This document shows positions 1-8,434 of a stretch of 59,556 nt of DNA, piece after piece (position 1 is the first letter of the stretch; each line of letters begins with the position of its first letter). The translations under genes were made by a program, and so were the position numbers. The notes below the pieces were generated by a model. The model was not told the origin of the DNA. It worked only from the letters and a program-made list of their open reading frames with translations, and did not search any database. The stretch is from an uncultured Desulfovibrionaceae bacterium (lineage in GTDB: Bacteria; Desulfobacterota; Desulfovibrionia; Desulfovibrionales; Desulfovibrionaceae), in the NCBI GenBank assembly GCA_944325195.1, contig CALUZB010000025.1, positions 1-59,556 of the forward strand. Direction: 5' to 3'.

Positions 1-430
1 CGGAAAGCGAGCCGTCCAGAAGCCTGATCCCATTGAATTGGGTGGAACGGGCAATCCGTTCGATTTCAGAGGCCATGGCCTGGAATTCCGAATCGATCAT
101 CAGGCGCTGATCGGAATTGTAGGTGCCCGTGGCCGCCTGCATGGCCAGTTCTTTCATTCGGATCAACTTTTCGTCGATTACGGCCAGGGCGCCGTCCGCG
201 GTTTGGAGCAGGGAGATTGCGTCGTTGGCGTTGCGCATACCTTGGTGCAGGGCGGCGATTTCCGTGCGCATCAGATCGCGAATGGCCAAACCGGCCGCGT
301 CGTCGGCCGCGCGGTTGATGCGCAAGCCTGAAGACAGGCGCTCTACGGATGAAGCCAGACGGGAGTAGTTGTTGCTCAGGTGGCGGGCGGTGGTGTTGGC
401 GGTGAGGTTGTGGTTCAGAGTAAGCATCAT
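1..430 (-). CDS. fliC: Flagellin, 5' part only (runs off the left edge)
   Basis: This is the N-terminal part (about 143 residues) of a flagellin, the exported subunit of the flagellar filament. Reading leftward from the ATG-ATG at 430, the protein starts MMLTLNHNLTANTTARHLSN and contains the conserved D0/D1 segments RLSSGLRINRAADDAAGLAI and NDAISLLQTADGAL. It ends at the window edge inside the D1 domain (...FNGIRLLDGSLS). The same reading frame, with only a few substitutions (ANTTA/SNTTA, DLMRTEIAALHQG/ELMRVDIAAMHQG), starts the second flagellin at 35801 on the opposite strand. The variable centre and C-terminus of this copy lie outside the window. The contig probably ends here because assembly broke in the repeat. 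The identification is firm; which flagellin paralogue it is cannot be told. Confidence 0.93.
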   Translation of the reverse strand, partial: MMLTLNHNLTANTTARHLSNNYSRLASSVERLSSGLRINRAADDAAGLAIRDLMRTEIAALHQGMRNANDAISLLQTADGALAVIDEKLIRMKELAMQAATGTYNSDQRLMIDSEFQAMASEIERIARSTQFNGIRLLDGSLS

Positions 431-750
431 GGCGCGTACCCCAGAGCAGTCTGCCTGGACGCGGGGCAAGACGCCGCGCTTAGGGGACGGCAAGGCATTT
501 TACAATGGGGGGTGTGCAAGAACGCGGCTCTGTCCAACTTGCGCGCCCGTCGCTCAGAAGTTGACTTAACCTTCGACTTTGTGTGCCGGGCGCACAAATA
601 AAAAGCCAGTCCATGCGTGGGACACGCTGATTCAGGCTGCAACATTTTAATTCTGAATTGAGGTAGGGAAACGCCGAAAGCCGCGCTATGCCTTGAGCGG
701 GCGCGGTATAAGGGGCGATGCATTGTGTGTAGCAAAAATCGTGCTGAACT
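1..750 (-). repeat. Left arm of long inverted repeat (flagellin leader + 5' gene)
   Basis: Reverse-complementing this stretch gives a close match to 35452-36230. It covers about 320 bases of leader and the first 430 coding bases of flagellin. The match begins at CAGCACGATTTTTGC and continues to the window edge. Two short leader segments differ between the arms: the region around 595-625, and the ribosome-binding region at 431-455. The arms point at each other's strand and enclose about 35 kb. Confidence 0.9.
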
Positions 751-1474
751 GCTCGTACCGGCAAATGCTCTTTCCAAATTGAACACGCCCCTCAGCACTC
801 CGAACCAAGCAGACCGGGTCAGGCACAAAGGGCTGAACCCCACATTAAATGGCAGGTCAGGACCGGCGTCTTATCCTGACGCCCTGTACAGCTAAAGCAT
901 CGAGAGCCCCTGCTCAACCCCGACTGCTCATCTAAGCAGGCAGAACCGGGCTTCCCGTTTATGCGTTTATCTGCCCATCTAGCTGCCTGCATTGCTGATC
1001 CCCCGCCTTACAGTTCTGAAATAGCACCGAATAATACTCGCCGGATACAATATTCAACTTTCCTGATAGCGGAGAACCGCCCTCTTAACAAGTCAAATCA
1101 GATTTTTACTCAATTTTCTCCAGATCTTCTCCAATATATTCATTATCTGCATTATCGCATTATTCTTTAGGTATCTTCTTTTCTTTTTATCAAGCTGCTC
1201 CACTTAAGTATATTAACTTCGAAGTTAATATACTTAAGTGGCTGTCTTTACAGTCGCCAGCATCGGTAGTTCAGCATAAAAACGATTTCAGCAAATACCA
1301 GCAATGCGATTATTCACATGTGCAACATCTCAAGCGTAAATGCTCCAGACAAACAGTCTCAAATCTACCCAGCCGGTTCAGCAGCCCGCCGCCTGGCCGC
1401 ACTTTAACCTGTCCATCCGGCAGTCTGTTTGCCCGGAGATACATGCCTGCAGCGTTATTGGAAGCACTAGTCCG
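751..1474. other. Intergenic region between flagellin leader and uvrC 3' end
   Basis: I see no credible gene here. The open frames are short, lack ribosome-binding sites and resemble no family I know. The only clear structure is a perfect 42-bp palindrome at 1200-1241, annotated separately. The segment is moderately AT-rich around 1050-1320. Confidence 0.6.
1200..1241. repeat. Perfect 42-bp palindrome
   Basis: The left half is C followed by CACTTAAGTATATTAACTTC, and the right half is its exact reverse complement with no spacer. The centre is TTAACTT-CG-AAGTTAA. No T-run follows on either strand, so a simple intrinsic terminator is not obvious. It may be a cruciform-forming site, a dimeric protein operator, or a bidirectional transcript end between the converging flank of uvrC and the flagellin leader. 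A second palindrome at 23653-23686 has the same TTAACTT-NN-AAGTTAA core. Confidence 0.85.
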
Positions 1475-3505
1475 CTACTTGAATTTCTGCAACTCCTGCC
1501 GCAATAACGCCGCCTTGCTTTTACCAATCCCGGGCAGAGCCGCCAATTCAGCCTCTGTGGCTTCAGCCATTTCCCGCAGGGAGTTGAAGTTATCCCAAAG
1601 CAGCTTAGCGGTTTTCGGGCCAACCCCGGGCAAACGCACCAGTTCACCGGCCAGAGCCGCCTTATCTCGGGCACGCCGATGTTTCCCGATGGCCTGATCA
1701 TGCACTGCATCGCGGATCCTCTGCAGGAAAAGCAATTCCGGCGCGCCCGGCTTGAAATTCAAAGGGTTGACCCGACCGGGAACAAAAATCCGATCGGACA
1801 CATTCCCCGCCCGCCGGTCAGCCCGCCCCTCTTCCGTGCGTGCTTTGGCAATGGCGGCCAGCCCGAATTGTCCGGCCAGTCCCGCGTCGGCCAACGCTCT
1901 GTCCACTGCCGTCAGTTGACCCCGCCCACCGTCAATCAACAACAAATCCGGCCATGGCGGCCCGGCTGCAGCCCGTCGCCCGGCCCAGTGCGCAAGCGCC
2001 GCGTAATCGTCGCCCGCACTAACAGAATCATCTTTAATGATATAAGCCCTGAATTCATCGCGTATGGGCTGGCCGTTTTCATACACAACCAACCCTACTC
2101 TGGTTTCTTTGCCGCCGGTATGAGAAACATCAACCGCCTCAATCCGCTCCACAGGATTGGGCAGATCCAGCTTTGCAGCCAACAGAGCGGCCATATCCGT
2201 TCTGACAGAACGGTGAGCTCCCTCGCGGGCATTAGTCGCCGCCATACTGACCAGGCGTTTTTCCAATTCACTACGCGGTGTGATGACATACACCTGACTT
2301 CCGCGTTTTTCACTTAAAAACTCCTGCACAAGAGCAAGATCGTCCGGGTTTTCTGCAGCATCTTCAACACGGTTTGCCTCACCCTCCGGATTATCCGGGC
2401 CGACTTCATCTTCCTGAGAACCGGTCGGCTCCCAAGGAATGAGAATGCGCCCCGGAATCAAGCCAGCACTGTCATAAAACTGGGTGATAAAGGCCAGCAA
2501 CACCTCCGGCCCCTCTGCCAGGGTAAGCCCGGGCCAATAAAAAGTTTTGCCGCCCAGCACCTGTCCCTGCCGCACAAACAGAATTCCCAAGCCAAGGCAG
2601 TCTTCCTTCTTTTCTTCTTCCTTCACAAGCGTGGAATGGATTTCCGCCAGAGCGATTACATCCAGATCACCAACCCCGTGCAGTACCGCGCTCTGCTTTT
2701 CCAGAGTCTGTTTAACTGCATTGATCTGATCGCGTAACTTAGCTGCCGTCTCATACTCTAAATTGTCAGAAGCCTGATACATAGCCTGCTGGAGCTGCTC
2801 CACCAGTTCCGACGATCTGCCGTTTAAGAACATCTCTACCCGTTGTAACACAGAATTGTACTCAGCCGGACTTACCGGCAACACGCAAGGCGCCAGACAC
2901 TGGGCCAGATGATAATAAAGACAAGGGCGCACCCGATTTTTAAAACTGCGGTTACTACACCGGCGCAACGGGAAAATACGGTGAATAATCCGCCAGGTTT
3001 CCCGCGCTGCCAAGGCGGAAGTGTACGGTCCGTAAAACACTCCTTTGCCCTTACCGGCCTGAACCGGCTGAATTTCACTAAGCCCCGGCTCGGGGGAATT
3101 GACGTCAGACTTCTTACCCTGATTTTTAAGCTCGCTGGAGTTCAAAGAAGCGCGTGGGCGCACAATGGACAAGCGGGGGAATGGCTGGGTTTTATCGATG
3201 TAAAATAACAGGTACTGCTTGTCGTCTCTGAGCACTATGTTATAGCGGGGGCGGTGTTTTTTAATCAGACTGGCTTCCAGCAGCAGCGCTTCTTTTTCAG
3301 TATTGGTGGAAAGAATATCCAGATTTTCAGCAACCGCCAGCATCGCCGCTGTCTTAGGCGAATGTCGGTTTTGCCCGCGAAAATAAGAACTCACCCGCTT
3401 TCTGAGCTGTTTGGCTTTGCCCACATAAACTATGCGCCCTTGGGCGTCTTTAAACATATACACGCCCGGAGTGGTGGGAATGGTATTCAGATCAATATTA
3501 GTCAA
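1475..3505 (-). CDS. uvrC: UvrABC excinuclease subunit C
   Basis: UvrC makes the 3' and 5' incisions in nucleotide-excision repair after UvrA-UvrB have marked a lesion. The 676-residue protein has every expected part: an N-terminal GIY-YIG nuclease (GVYMF at 14-18, IVYVG at 25-29), the cysteine-containing linker (PCLYYHLAQCLAPC), a UVR motif that contacts UvrB (AAKLRDQINAVKQ), the RNase-H-like second nuclease (VDVSHTGG, LLLIDGGRGQL), and C-terminal tandem helix-hairpin-helix motifs (LPGVGPKTAKLL, LPGIGKSKAALL). It is somewhat longer than usual because of a hydrophilic insertion at about 121-154 between the first nuclease and the GVFYGPY motif. It is transcribed alone; the next gene upstream on this strand, trkH, ends 231 bases away. 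Confidence 0.97.
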   Translation of the reverse strand: MTNIDLNTIPTTPGVYMFKDAQGRIVYVGKAKQLRKRVSSYFRGQNRHSPKTAAMLAVAENLDILSTNTEKEALLLEASLIKKHRPRYNIVLRDDKQYLLFYIDKTQPFPRLSIVRPRASLNSSELKNQGKKSDVNSPEPGLSEIQPVQAGKGKGVFYGPYTSALAARETWRIIHRIFPLRRCSNRSFKNRVRPCLYYHLAQCLAPCVLPVSPAEYNSVLQRVEMFLNGRSSELVEQLQQAMYQASDNLEYETAAKLRDQINAVKQTLEKQSAVLHGVGDLDVIALAEIHSTLVKEEEKKEDCLGLGILFVRQGQVLGGKTFYWPGLTLAEGPEVLLAFITQFYDSAGLIPGRILIPWEPTGSQEDEVGPDNPEGEANRVEDAAENPDDLALVQEFLSEKRGSQVYVITPRSELEKRLVSMAATNAREGAHRSVRTDMAALLAAKLDLPNPVERIEAVDVSHTGGKETRVGLVVYENGQPIRDEFRAYIIKDDSVSAGDDYAALAHWAGRRAAAGPPWPDLLLIDGGRGQLTAVDRALADAGLAGQFGLAAIAKARTEEGRADRRAGNVSDRIFVPGRVNPLNFKPGAPELLFLQRIRDAVHDQAIGKHRRARDKAALAGELVRLPGVGPKTAKLLWDNFNSLREMAEATEAELAALPGIGKSKAALLRQELQKFK

Positions 3506-3736
3506 TTAGTAAGATCCTCTGCTTCCCGCATATTGAGCCGAAGTCATATCCGGCCTATTCGGATTTAATAAACGAAGAAGACTAGCTGTCAATCAAGGCA
3601 GGGCAGCTTCAACTATGTTTACATATTTTCAGCAGGTTAATACACATTGGCTCCAGTGCCGTAAATGAGCAGAAAAATCGAATTTTCCGCCAAACAGACA
3701 TTTCGATTTGAAAAGGCTTTAAAGACTGAACCTTTG

Positions 3737-5200
3737 TTACTCACGCCAGAAAGCAGGCATGAGCAGAACCAGAACAGCGTAAATTTCTATACGCCCAAGC
3801 AGCATAACCAGTGATAAAACAATTTTAGCAAAACCCGGAAACTGCGAGAAATCAGCGGCGGCTCCGGCAAGACCGAATGCAGGGCCAACACAGCTTATGC
3901 AGGAAAGGGCCGAACTGAATGCAGTTAACAGATCAAGATCCATAGCTGTGAGCAGCAGGGCGCAAATCAACAGTGCACAGAGGTAAATTATCAGGTAATT
4001 CAGAATGGAACCGACCAGTTCATTGGAGATTGGACTCCGCCCAAGCTTAAAACGGCGCACAGCCCTGGGGTGAAGCAACATGAGCAATTCATTATAAGCA
4101 CACTTCAGCAACAATAAAACCCGGATACATTTAAAACCGCCGGAAGTGGAGCCTCCGCAGCCGCCCACAAACATCAACACAAGCAGTAAAGCTTGCGGAA
4201 GCATTGCCCAGAGGGTATAATCTGCCGTGCACAAGCCGGTGGTGGACATAATGGATACCACCTGAAAGGCACTTGTACGGAAGGCCCCTTCCATACTCCC
4301 GGAAAAGCGGCTGCCTTCCTGCAGCGCAAGATACCCGCTGATGATAAACGTGCACAGGGCTGCCAGCAACAGATAAAACAGAAACTCCTCATCGCGCAAC
4401 AGGGTTTTCAGCTTTCCCTGCAGCAACTTGAAATGAACGGCGTAGTTCATACCGGTGAGGAACATGAATACTATCATCACCCATTGCAGAAAAGGGCTGG
4501 TGTAAGAAGCCATTGAGTCGTCGTAGTTGGCAAAGCCTCCGCTGGCCACAATGGTGAAAGTGTGGCAAACAGCGTCAAAAGCCGTCATCCCGCCCAGAAA
4601 CAACAACCAGAACAAAACAAAGGTAAACAGGAAATAGGCGGTGCACAACACCTTGGCTGTTTCCTTTACCCTGGGGGTGACCCTCTCTCCGAAAAACTCC
4701 GGCAACTCCAGTCGATACACCTGTACTCCGCCTATCCCCAGAAACGGCAGCATGGAGAGGAACATCACGATAATCCCAATCCCCCCCAACCAATGCGTAA
4801 GAGCGCGCCACATCAGAATGCCTTTGGGCATGGCCTCCACACTGGGGGCTATTGTGGCTCCGGTGGTGGTGAACCCGGAAAATGACTCAAACAGTGCATC
4901 GGGCACGGAAACAAGCGCCCCGGAAATAAGATAGGGAAACGCCCCGCAGATACACACCATGAGCCAACCACACCCCATTGTAAATATACCTTCACGGTAG
5001 CTCAACTCATCAATATTCTTGCCATTGATAAAGAAGCTCAACGCACCGCCGCCGCCAACCATCAAGGTCATGGTTGCCAGAAAGCTCCAGGCGACTTTGG
5101 TTTCATGCTCATAAAGTGCCACTGCGAATGGGATCAGAGTAGACACCCCAACCACCAGAAGCAGCATGCCGATTATGCCGAAAACGCCTTTGAGCCGCAT
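3737..5200 (-). CDS. trkH: Trk-type potassium uptake channel subunit TrkH
   Basis: Integral inner-membrane potassium channel of 487 residues, the normal length for TrkH. The four pore-loop repeats carrying the selectivity glycines are recognisable: SFSGFTTTGATI, TIVASGGFANY, MSTTGLCTADY and CISCVGPAFG, separated by hydrophobic helices. The start ATG has GAGGGAAT just upstream. It lies 13 bases downstream of trkA on the same strand, so the gating ring protein and channel are made from one transcript in the order trkA-trkH. Confidence 0.97.
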   Translation of the reverse strand: MRLKGVFGIIGMLLLVVGVSTLIPFAVALYEHETKVAWSFLATMTLMVGGGGALSFFINGKNIDELSYREGIFTMGCGWLMVCICGAFPYLISGALVSVPDALFESFSGFTTTGATIAPSVEAMPKGILMWRALTHWLGGIGIIVMFLSMLPFLGIGGVQVYRLELPEFFGERVTPRVKETAKVLCTAYFLFTFVLFWLLFLGGMTAFDAVCHTFTIVASGGFANYDDSMASYTSPFLQWVMIVFMFLTGMNYAVHFKLLQGKLKTLLRDEEFLFYLLLAALCTFIISGYLALQEGSRFSGSMEGAFRTSAFQVVSIMSTTGLCTADYTLWAMLPQALLLVLMFVGGCGGSTSGGFKCIRVLLLLKCAYNELLMLLHPRAVRRFKLGRSPISNELVGSILNYLIIYLCALLICALLLTAMDLDLLTAFSSALSCISCVGPAFGLAGAAADFSQFPGFAKIVLSLVMLLGRIEIYAVLVLLMPAFWRE

Positions 5201-5213
5201 ATTCCCTCAATTT

Positions 5214-6620
5214 TTATTGGTCTGTCCGGGCTGGAACCGGGGCGAAAAACGCCTCCACTTGTCCCATAACCTTGTGGCTCGCGAGTATAATCACCCGATC
5301 GGCAGGCAAAATCACATCCTGGCCGGTGGGAATAATCGCTTCTCCCGCTCTTACCAAAGCAAGCACCAGTGAGCCTTTAGGCAGGCCAAGCTCAAACAGG
5401 GGCGTATTCACCAGTTTTGAACCGTCTTGAGCAATGATTTCTACGACATGGGCCTCGTCGTCGCCCAGAATAACCGACGCCATGACCTGACCACGCCGGA
5501 TATAGCGCAAGATGCTGTTTACCGCCGCAGTGCGCGGGTTAACATAGAACCTCAGACCGATTGTCTCAACCAGGGGGTGATATTCCCTTTTATTCAACCG
5601 CACAATAGCGTGACCTACCCCCATAGACTTGGCCAGCAGAGCAATCAGCACGTTTTCTTCATCATATCCGGTCAGAGTAACGATCGCGTCCATTTCACCG
5701 ATATTTTCTTCTTTCAGGAAGACCCGATCTGTGCCGTCGCCGCGCAAAACCAGAGTGTCATGAAGCTGATCCGCCAGAAAAAGGCTGCGGGCTTCGTCCA
5801 CTTCCGCCAACTTGACGTTGTAACCCATTTCTTCCAGGTACTTGGCCAGAAGAAATCCAGTGTTTCCCCCCCCCACGATGAAAACAGAGCGGGCCGGGTC
5901 CTGATCGTAGTAATGACTGGCCCGACGCAGCACCCGCATATTCCCAGGCAGGGTCATAAAATGCACGATATCCCCGGCCATAATCTTGTCTTGCCCGGAC
6001 GGCACAATCAACTGATTGCCCCGTTCGATAGCCGCCACAATAATGTCTTCAGGAACGACTTTAGAAAAATTGAGCAGTTGCAAATCAACCATGGGGCCGC
6101 AATCCACCTGCAGACTGACCATCTTCACCAGTCCGTCGGCGAATTCGTTGTATTCAAGAATGCCGGGCAGGGAAAGCATCCGCTCTATGGCTTTCACTAC
6201 TTCGCGTTCAGGGTTCACCAAGGTATTAATGCCAAGTACCCCGTTAATCAGATCCTCCTGACCTCTGGTGTAATCTTCATTGCGAATACGGGCAAGAGTC
6301 ACTGCCTCCGGCCACAATTTGTTTGCAAACAGACAGGCGATGATGTTGGTGGCGTCGGAGTCGGTAACCGCCAGTACCAGGTCGGCCCGCTCTACCCCAG
6401 CTTCTTTCAGGGTTACCGGAGAATCTCCCGGCCCCTGCACTGTTTTTATATCCATGCTTTCGGCGGCTTCACGTAAGGCGCTGGGATTTGTATCAATAAG
6501 CACTACATCTTTGTCTTCAGAGGCAAGATGATCGGCCACCTGCATCCCTACTTCACCGGCCCCGATGATCACGGCTTTAAGCTTAGCCGCCTGTTGTTTG
6601 CGTTTAAAGAAAAATCTCAT
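5214..6620 (-). CDS. trkA: Trk potassium uptake regulatory protein TrkA
   Basis: Cytoplasmic NAD(H)-binding regulator that forms a gating ring on TrkH. It has two Rossmann/RCK halves: the first has GAGEVG at about residues 20-25 followed by the acidic residue in VVLID, the second has IVGGGNTGFLLAKYLEE near residue 245. Each half is followed by a TrkA_C domain. I place the start at the ATG at 6620 (MRFFFKRKQQAAKLK), giving 468 residues, preceded by GGAACGAG. An upstream in-frame ATG at 6695 would add 25 residues with no family precedent. It is cotranscribed with trkH. Confidence 0.95.
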   Translation of the reverse strand: MRFFFKRKQQAAKLKAVIIGAGEVGMQVADHLASEDKDVVLIDTNPSALREAAESMDIKTVQGPGDSPVTLKEAGVERADLVLAVTDSDATNIIACLFANKLWPEAVTLARIRNEDYTRGQEDLINGVLGINTLVNPEREVVKAIERMLSLPGILEYNEFADGLVKMVSLQVDCGPMVDLQLLNFSKVVPEDIIVAAIERGNQLIVPSGQDKIMAGDIVHFMTLPGNMRVLRRASHYYDQDPARSVFIVGGGNTGFLLAKYLEEMGYNVKLAEVDEARSLFLADQLHDTLVLRGDGTDRVFLKEENIGEMDAIVTLTGYDEENVLIALLAKSMGVGHAIVRLNKREYHPLVETIGLRFYVNPRTAAVNSILRYIRRGQVMASVILGDDEAHVVEIIAQDGSKLVNTPLFELGLPKGSLVLALVRAGEAIIPTGQDVILPADRVIILASHKVMGQVEAFFAPVPARTDQ

Positions 6621-6931
6621 GGCTCGTTCCACATTATTAATAATACTCGGCAGGCAGTCACTTTGTATTTTAAACTGCGGCTGCAGGCAAATCAACTTCT
6701 GTTCAGCCCATAAAGAAAATCTCTTTCCCTTATCAGATAAAACCGATATCTGTCACAGTTTGAGAATATGGACTGCATCTGGCAATCTGCCCAGTCTGGT
6801 TGGCATCCACTCCGGAAACTGAGCTCATATCGTACGAGTATAATAAGCCGGGTCATTCAACCCTTCCCAACGATATGTCAGCTTAATTAAATATTCAAAG
6901 ATAGCGTTGATAGTTTTCAGGATAAGAGCAA
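6621..6931. other. Intergenic region upstream of trkA
   Basis: AT-rich stretch of 311 bases holding the trkA promoter region and the 3' side of the methyltransferase gene. I see no gene and no clear hairpin. Confidence 0.5.
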
Positions 6932-7609
6932 TCAGACCTCTATTTTTATACCAGCCCATGTTCTTCTTATAGAAACCTCCAATGAAGAAATTTCAGCCGT
7001 CAGCTCAGACTCTAATAAATAGGCTGTATTGTTCCGATTCCAAACCACAATACCAGCCTTACCACCAAGGGAATGGGGCATAAAGTTCCATTGGTGTAAT
7101 CCGCTATAGTTTAATCGTAACCCTTCATTTATAGATACCTCAATAAAAATAACACCATCTTTATTACAAAGAGATATCATATTATTAATGCATTTAATCG
7201 GGTCATATGAATGATCCAATGCATTTTTGGAATAGATGAAATCAAATTTCCCCTTTACATATTTTGGCAGTTCTTCGCCTAAACCAAATTCCGGTATAAC
7301 CAACGGTTGGATATCATTTTTTGCATACAACTCTTTATACACTTCTGCTAACGGATCAATTGCCGTAATATCCAGACGTTTTCCATTGTATATCCCCCCT
7401 AAAACACTAGCGGGGCCGGAGCCCAGATCTAGAATACGCGTTCCCTCGGTGATATATTGAGCTAGATATTCCGGTAAGATGTCAACGCCCTTAGCTCTTT
7501 TTTTGAACGATTCACATCGCTCCTTCATGTGGAAAGTTCCATTTATTATGGACTCCCAGTAAGCTATTTCAGATCTCAGATTGCTCTTCCATACATATTT
7601 TTCCTGCAT
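6932..7609 (-). CDS. Class I SAM-dependent methyltransferase
   Basis: Predicted cytoplasmic methyltransferase of 225 residues. Motif I (ILDLGSGPASVLGG, residues 59-72) forms the S-adenosylmethionine loop, ITAIDPLAE is the motif II acidic residue that binds the ribose, and FDFIYSKNALDHSYDP is motif IV with the post-motif region. The substrate cannot be read from the sequence. Ubiquinone- and sugar-type Methyltransf_11 enzymes look like this, and an orphan setting suggests glycan or small-molecule modification. The start ATG has GGGAG upstream. The gene is visibly richer in A+T than trkA or glyS around it and sits alone between trkA and rpsT, which suggests transfer. Confidence 0.85.
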   Translation of the reverse strand: MQEKYVWKSNLRSEIAYWESIINGTFHMKERCESFKKRAKGVDILPEYLAQYITEGTRILDLGSGPASVLGGIYNGKRLDITAIDPLAEVYKELYAKNDIQPLVIPEFGLGEELPKYVKGKFDFIYSKNALDHSYDPIKCINNMISLCNKDGVIFIEVSINEGLRLNYSGLHQWNFMPHSLGGKAGIVVWNRNNTAYLLESELTAEISSLEVSIRRTWAGIKIEV

Positions 7610-7996
7610 TTAACAGCTCCCTATTTTCTATTCTGAGGTGATTCAGGCATGAAGTCTTGAAAATGCTTAACAACGAAAAAAGCCGTTCTTGCACAAAGAC
7701 AAAAAGGGCTAAAGCAATGCTTCCCGACAAACAGTGGTATAAAATTAATTTAAATACCAATGAAGTAACAGATAGGACTACCGGAAGGAATTTCATACCG
7801 GTGGGTGTAAGAGATCTAAAAAACAGAGATGTACTTCTTGCCGCTACCCACACACTATCCAGAAGCGCAGCTCTTTCCGTGTGGAACCTGTCAATCCCAC
7901 ACATAATATCCGATATCATGTAGCGGTTAACTACACGATATCGGACCTGATTATGAAATCTGTGCGCTCCGGTTTGGGGCAGAAATAACACAGGAT
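7610..7996. other. Intergenic region downstream of rpsT
   Basis: 387 bases between rpsT and the methyltransferase. It contains an 88-codon open frame on the plus strand (7657-7923) with no convincing ribosome-binding site and no recognisable family, which I do not annotate as a gene. Its last codons run into the hairpin at 7910-7944. Confidence 0.5.
7910..7944 (-). terminator. Stem-loop downstream of rpsT (possible terminator)
   Basis: CCGATATCATGTAG pairs with CTACACGATATCGG with one mismatch across a 7-base loop. It lies 52 bases beyond the rpsT stop codon in the direction of transcription. No U-run follows, so a Rho-independent role is uncertain; it may instead stabilise the rpsT 3' end. 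Confidence 0.45.
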
Positions 7997-8260
7997 TTAT
8001 TCAATGCTACCAACAGAACGGGCAAGACGGGAAATCTTGCGGGCAGCGTTCTTCCAATGAATGACCCCTTTGGTTGAGGCTTTATCCAGAAGAGAAGTAG
8101 CCGTACGGAGAGCCTGCGCGGCCGCATCTTTATCCTGCTGCTGAACAGCAAGACGTACATCTTTAATTACGTTCTTCAAACGGGTTTTCACGGCGCGGTT
8201 ACGAGCCTGATTACGAAGGCTCTGCTTATACCTCTTGATAGCTGATTTATGAGTAGCCAA
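7997..8260 (-). CDS. rpsT: 30S ribosomal protein S20
   Basis: Small-subunit ribosomal protein that binds 16S rRNA early in assembly. The 87-residue sequence ([20 protein letters not shown]...) is standard S20 in length and basic composition. The start codon is TTG at 8260, preceded at good spacing by GGAGG; no in-frame ATG fits. A UUG start is also used by E. coli rpsT, where it takes part in autogenous translational control, so the weak start may be functional here. It is monocistronic, with a hairpin beyond its stop. Confidence 0.97.
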   Translation of the reverse strand: MATHKSAIKRYKQSLRNQARNRAVKTRLKNVIKDVRLAVQQQDKDAAAQALRTATSLLDKASTKGVIHWKNAARKISRLARSVGSIE

Positions 8261-8434
8261 GGAAAAATCCTCCGATATTTTTCAAATTAACGCTGCAAAA
8301 CAATTGAGGTAGTTTTCTATACTACTAATGATGCCCTGTCAATGCTTTAAAGCATTTTAGGCTGCTAACTCCCTGAAAGCGCTGTCAACCCCGGGGTGAC
8401 TGCATTCTGAAAGGATTTGTTAACAATACCGTTA

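Noticed and set aside
961..1170. 69-codon frame near the left edge
   Set aside because: Low-complexity, no start signals, next to the palindrome; looks like chance.
5427..6476. 349-codon plus-strand open frame
   Set aside because: Antisense to trkA, no ribosome-binding site or family.
7657..7923. 88-codon plus-strand open frame between rpsT and the methyltransferase
   Set aside because: No ribosome-binding site, no recognised family, and it ends in a hairpin that better serves rpsT. Left as intergenic, though a small foreign gene cannot be fully excluded.
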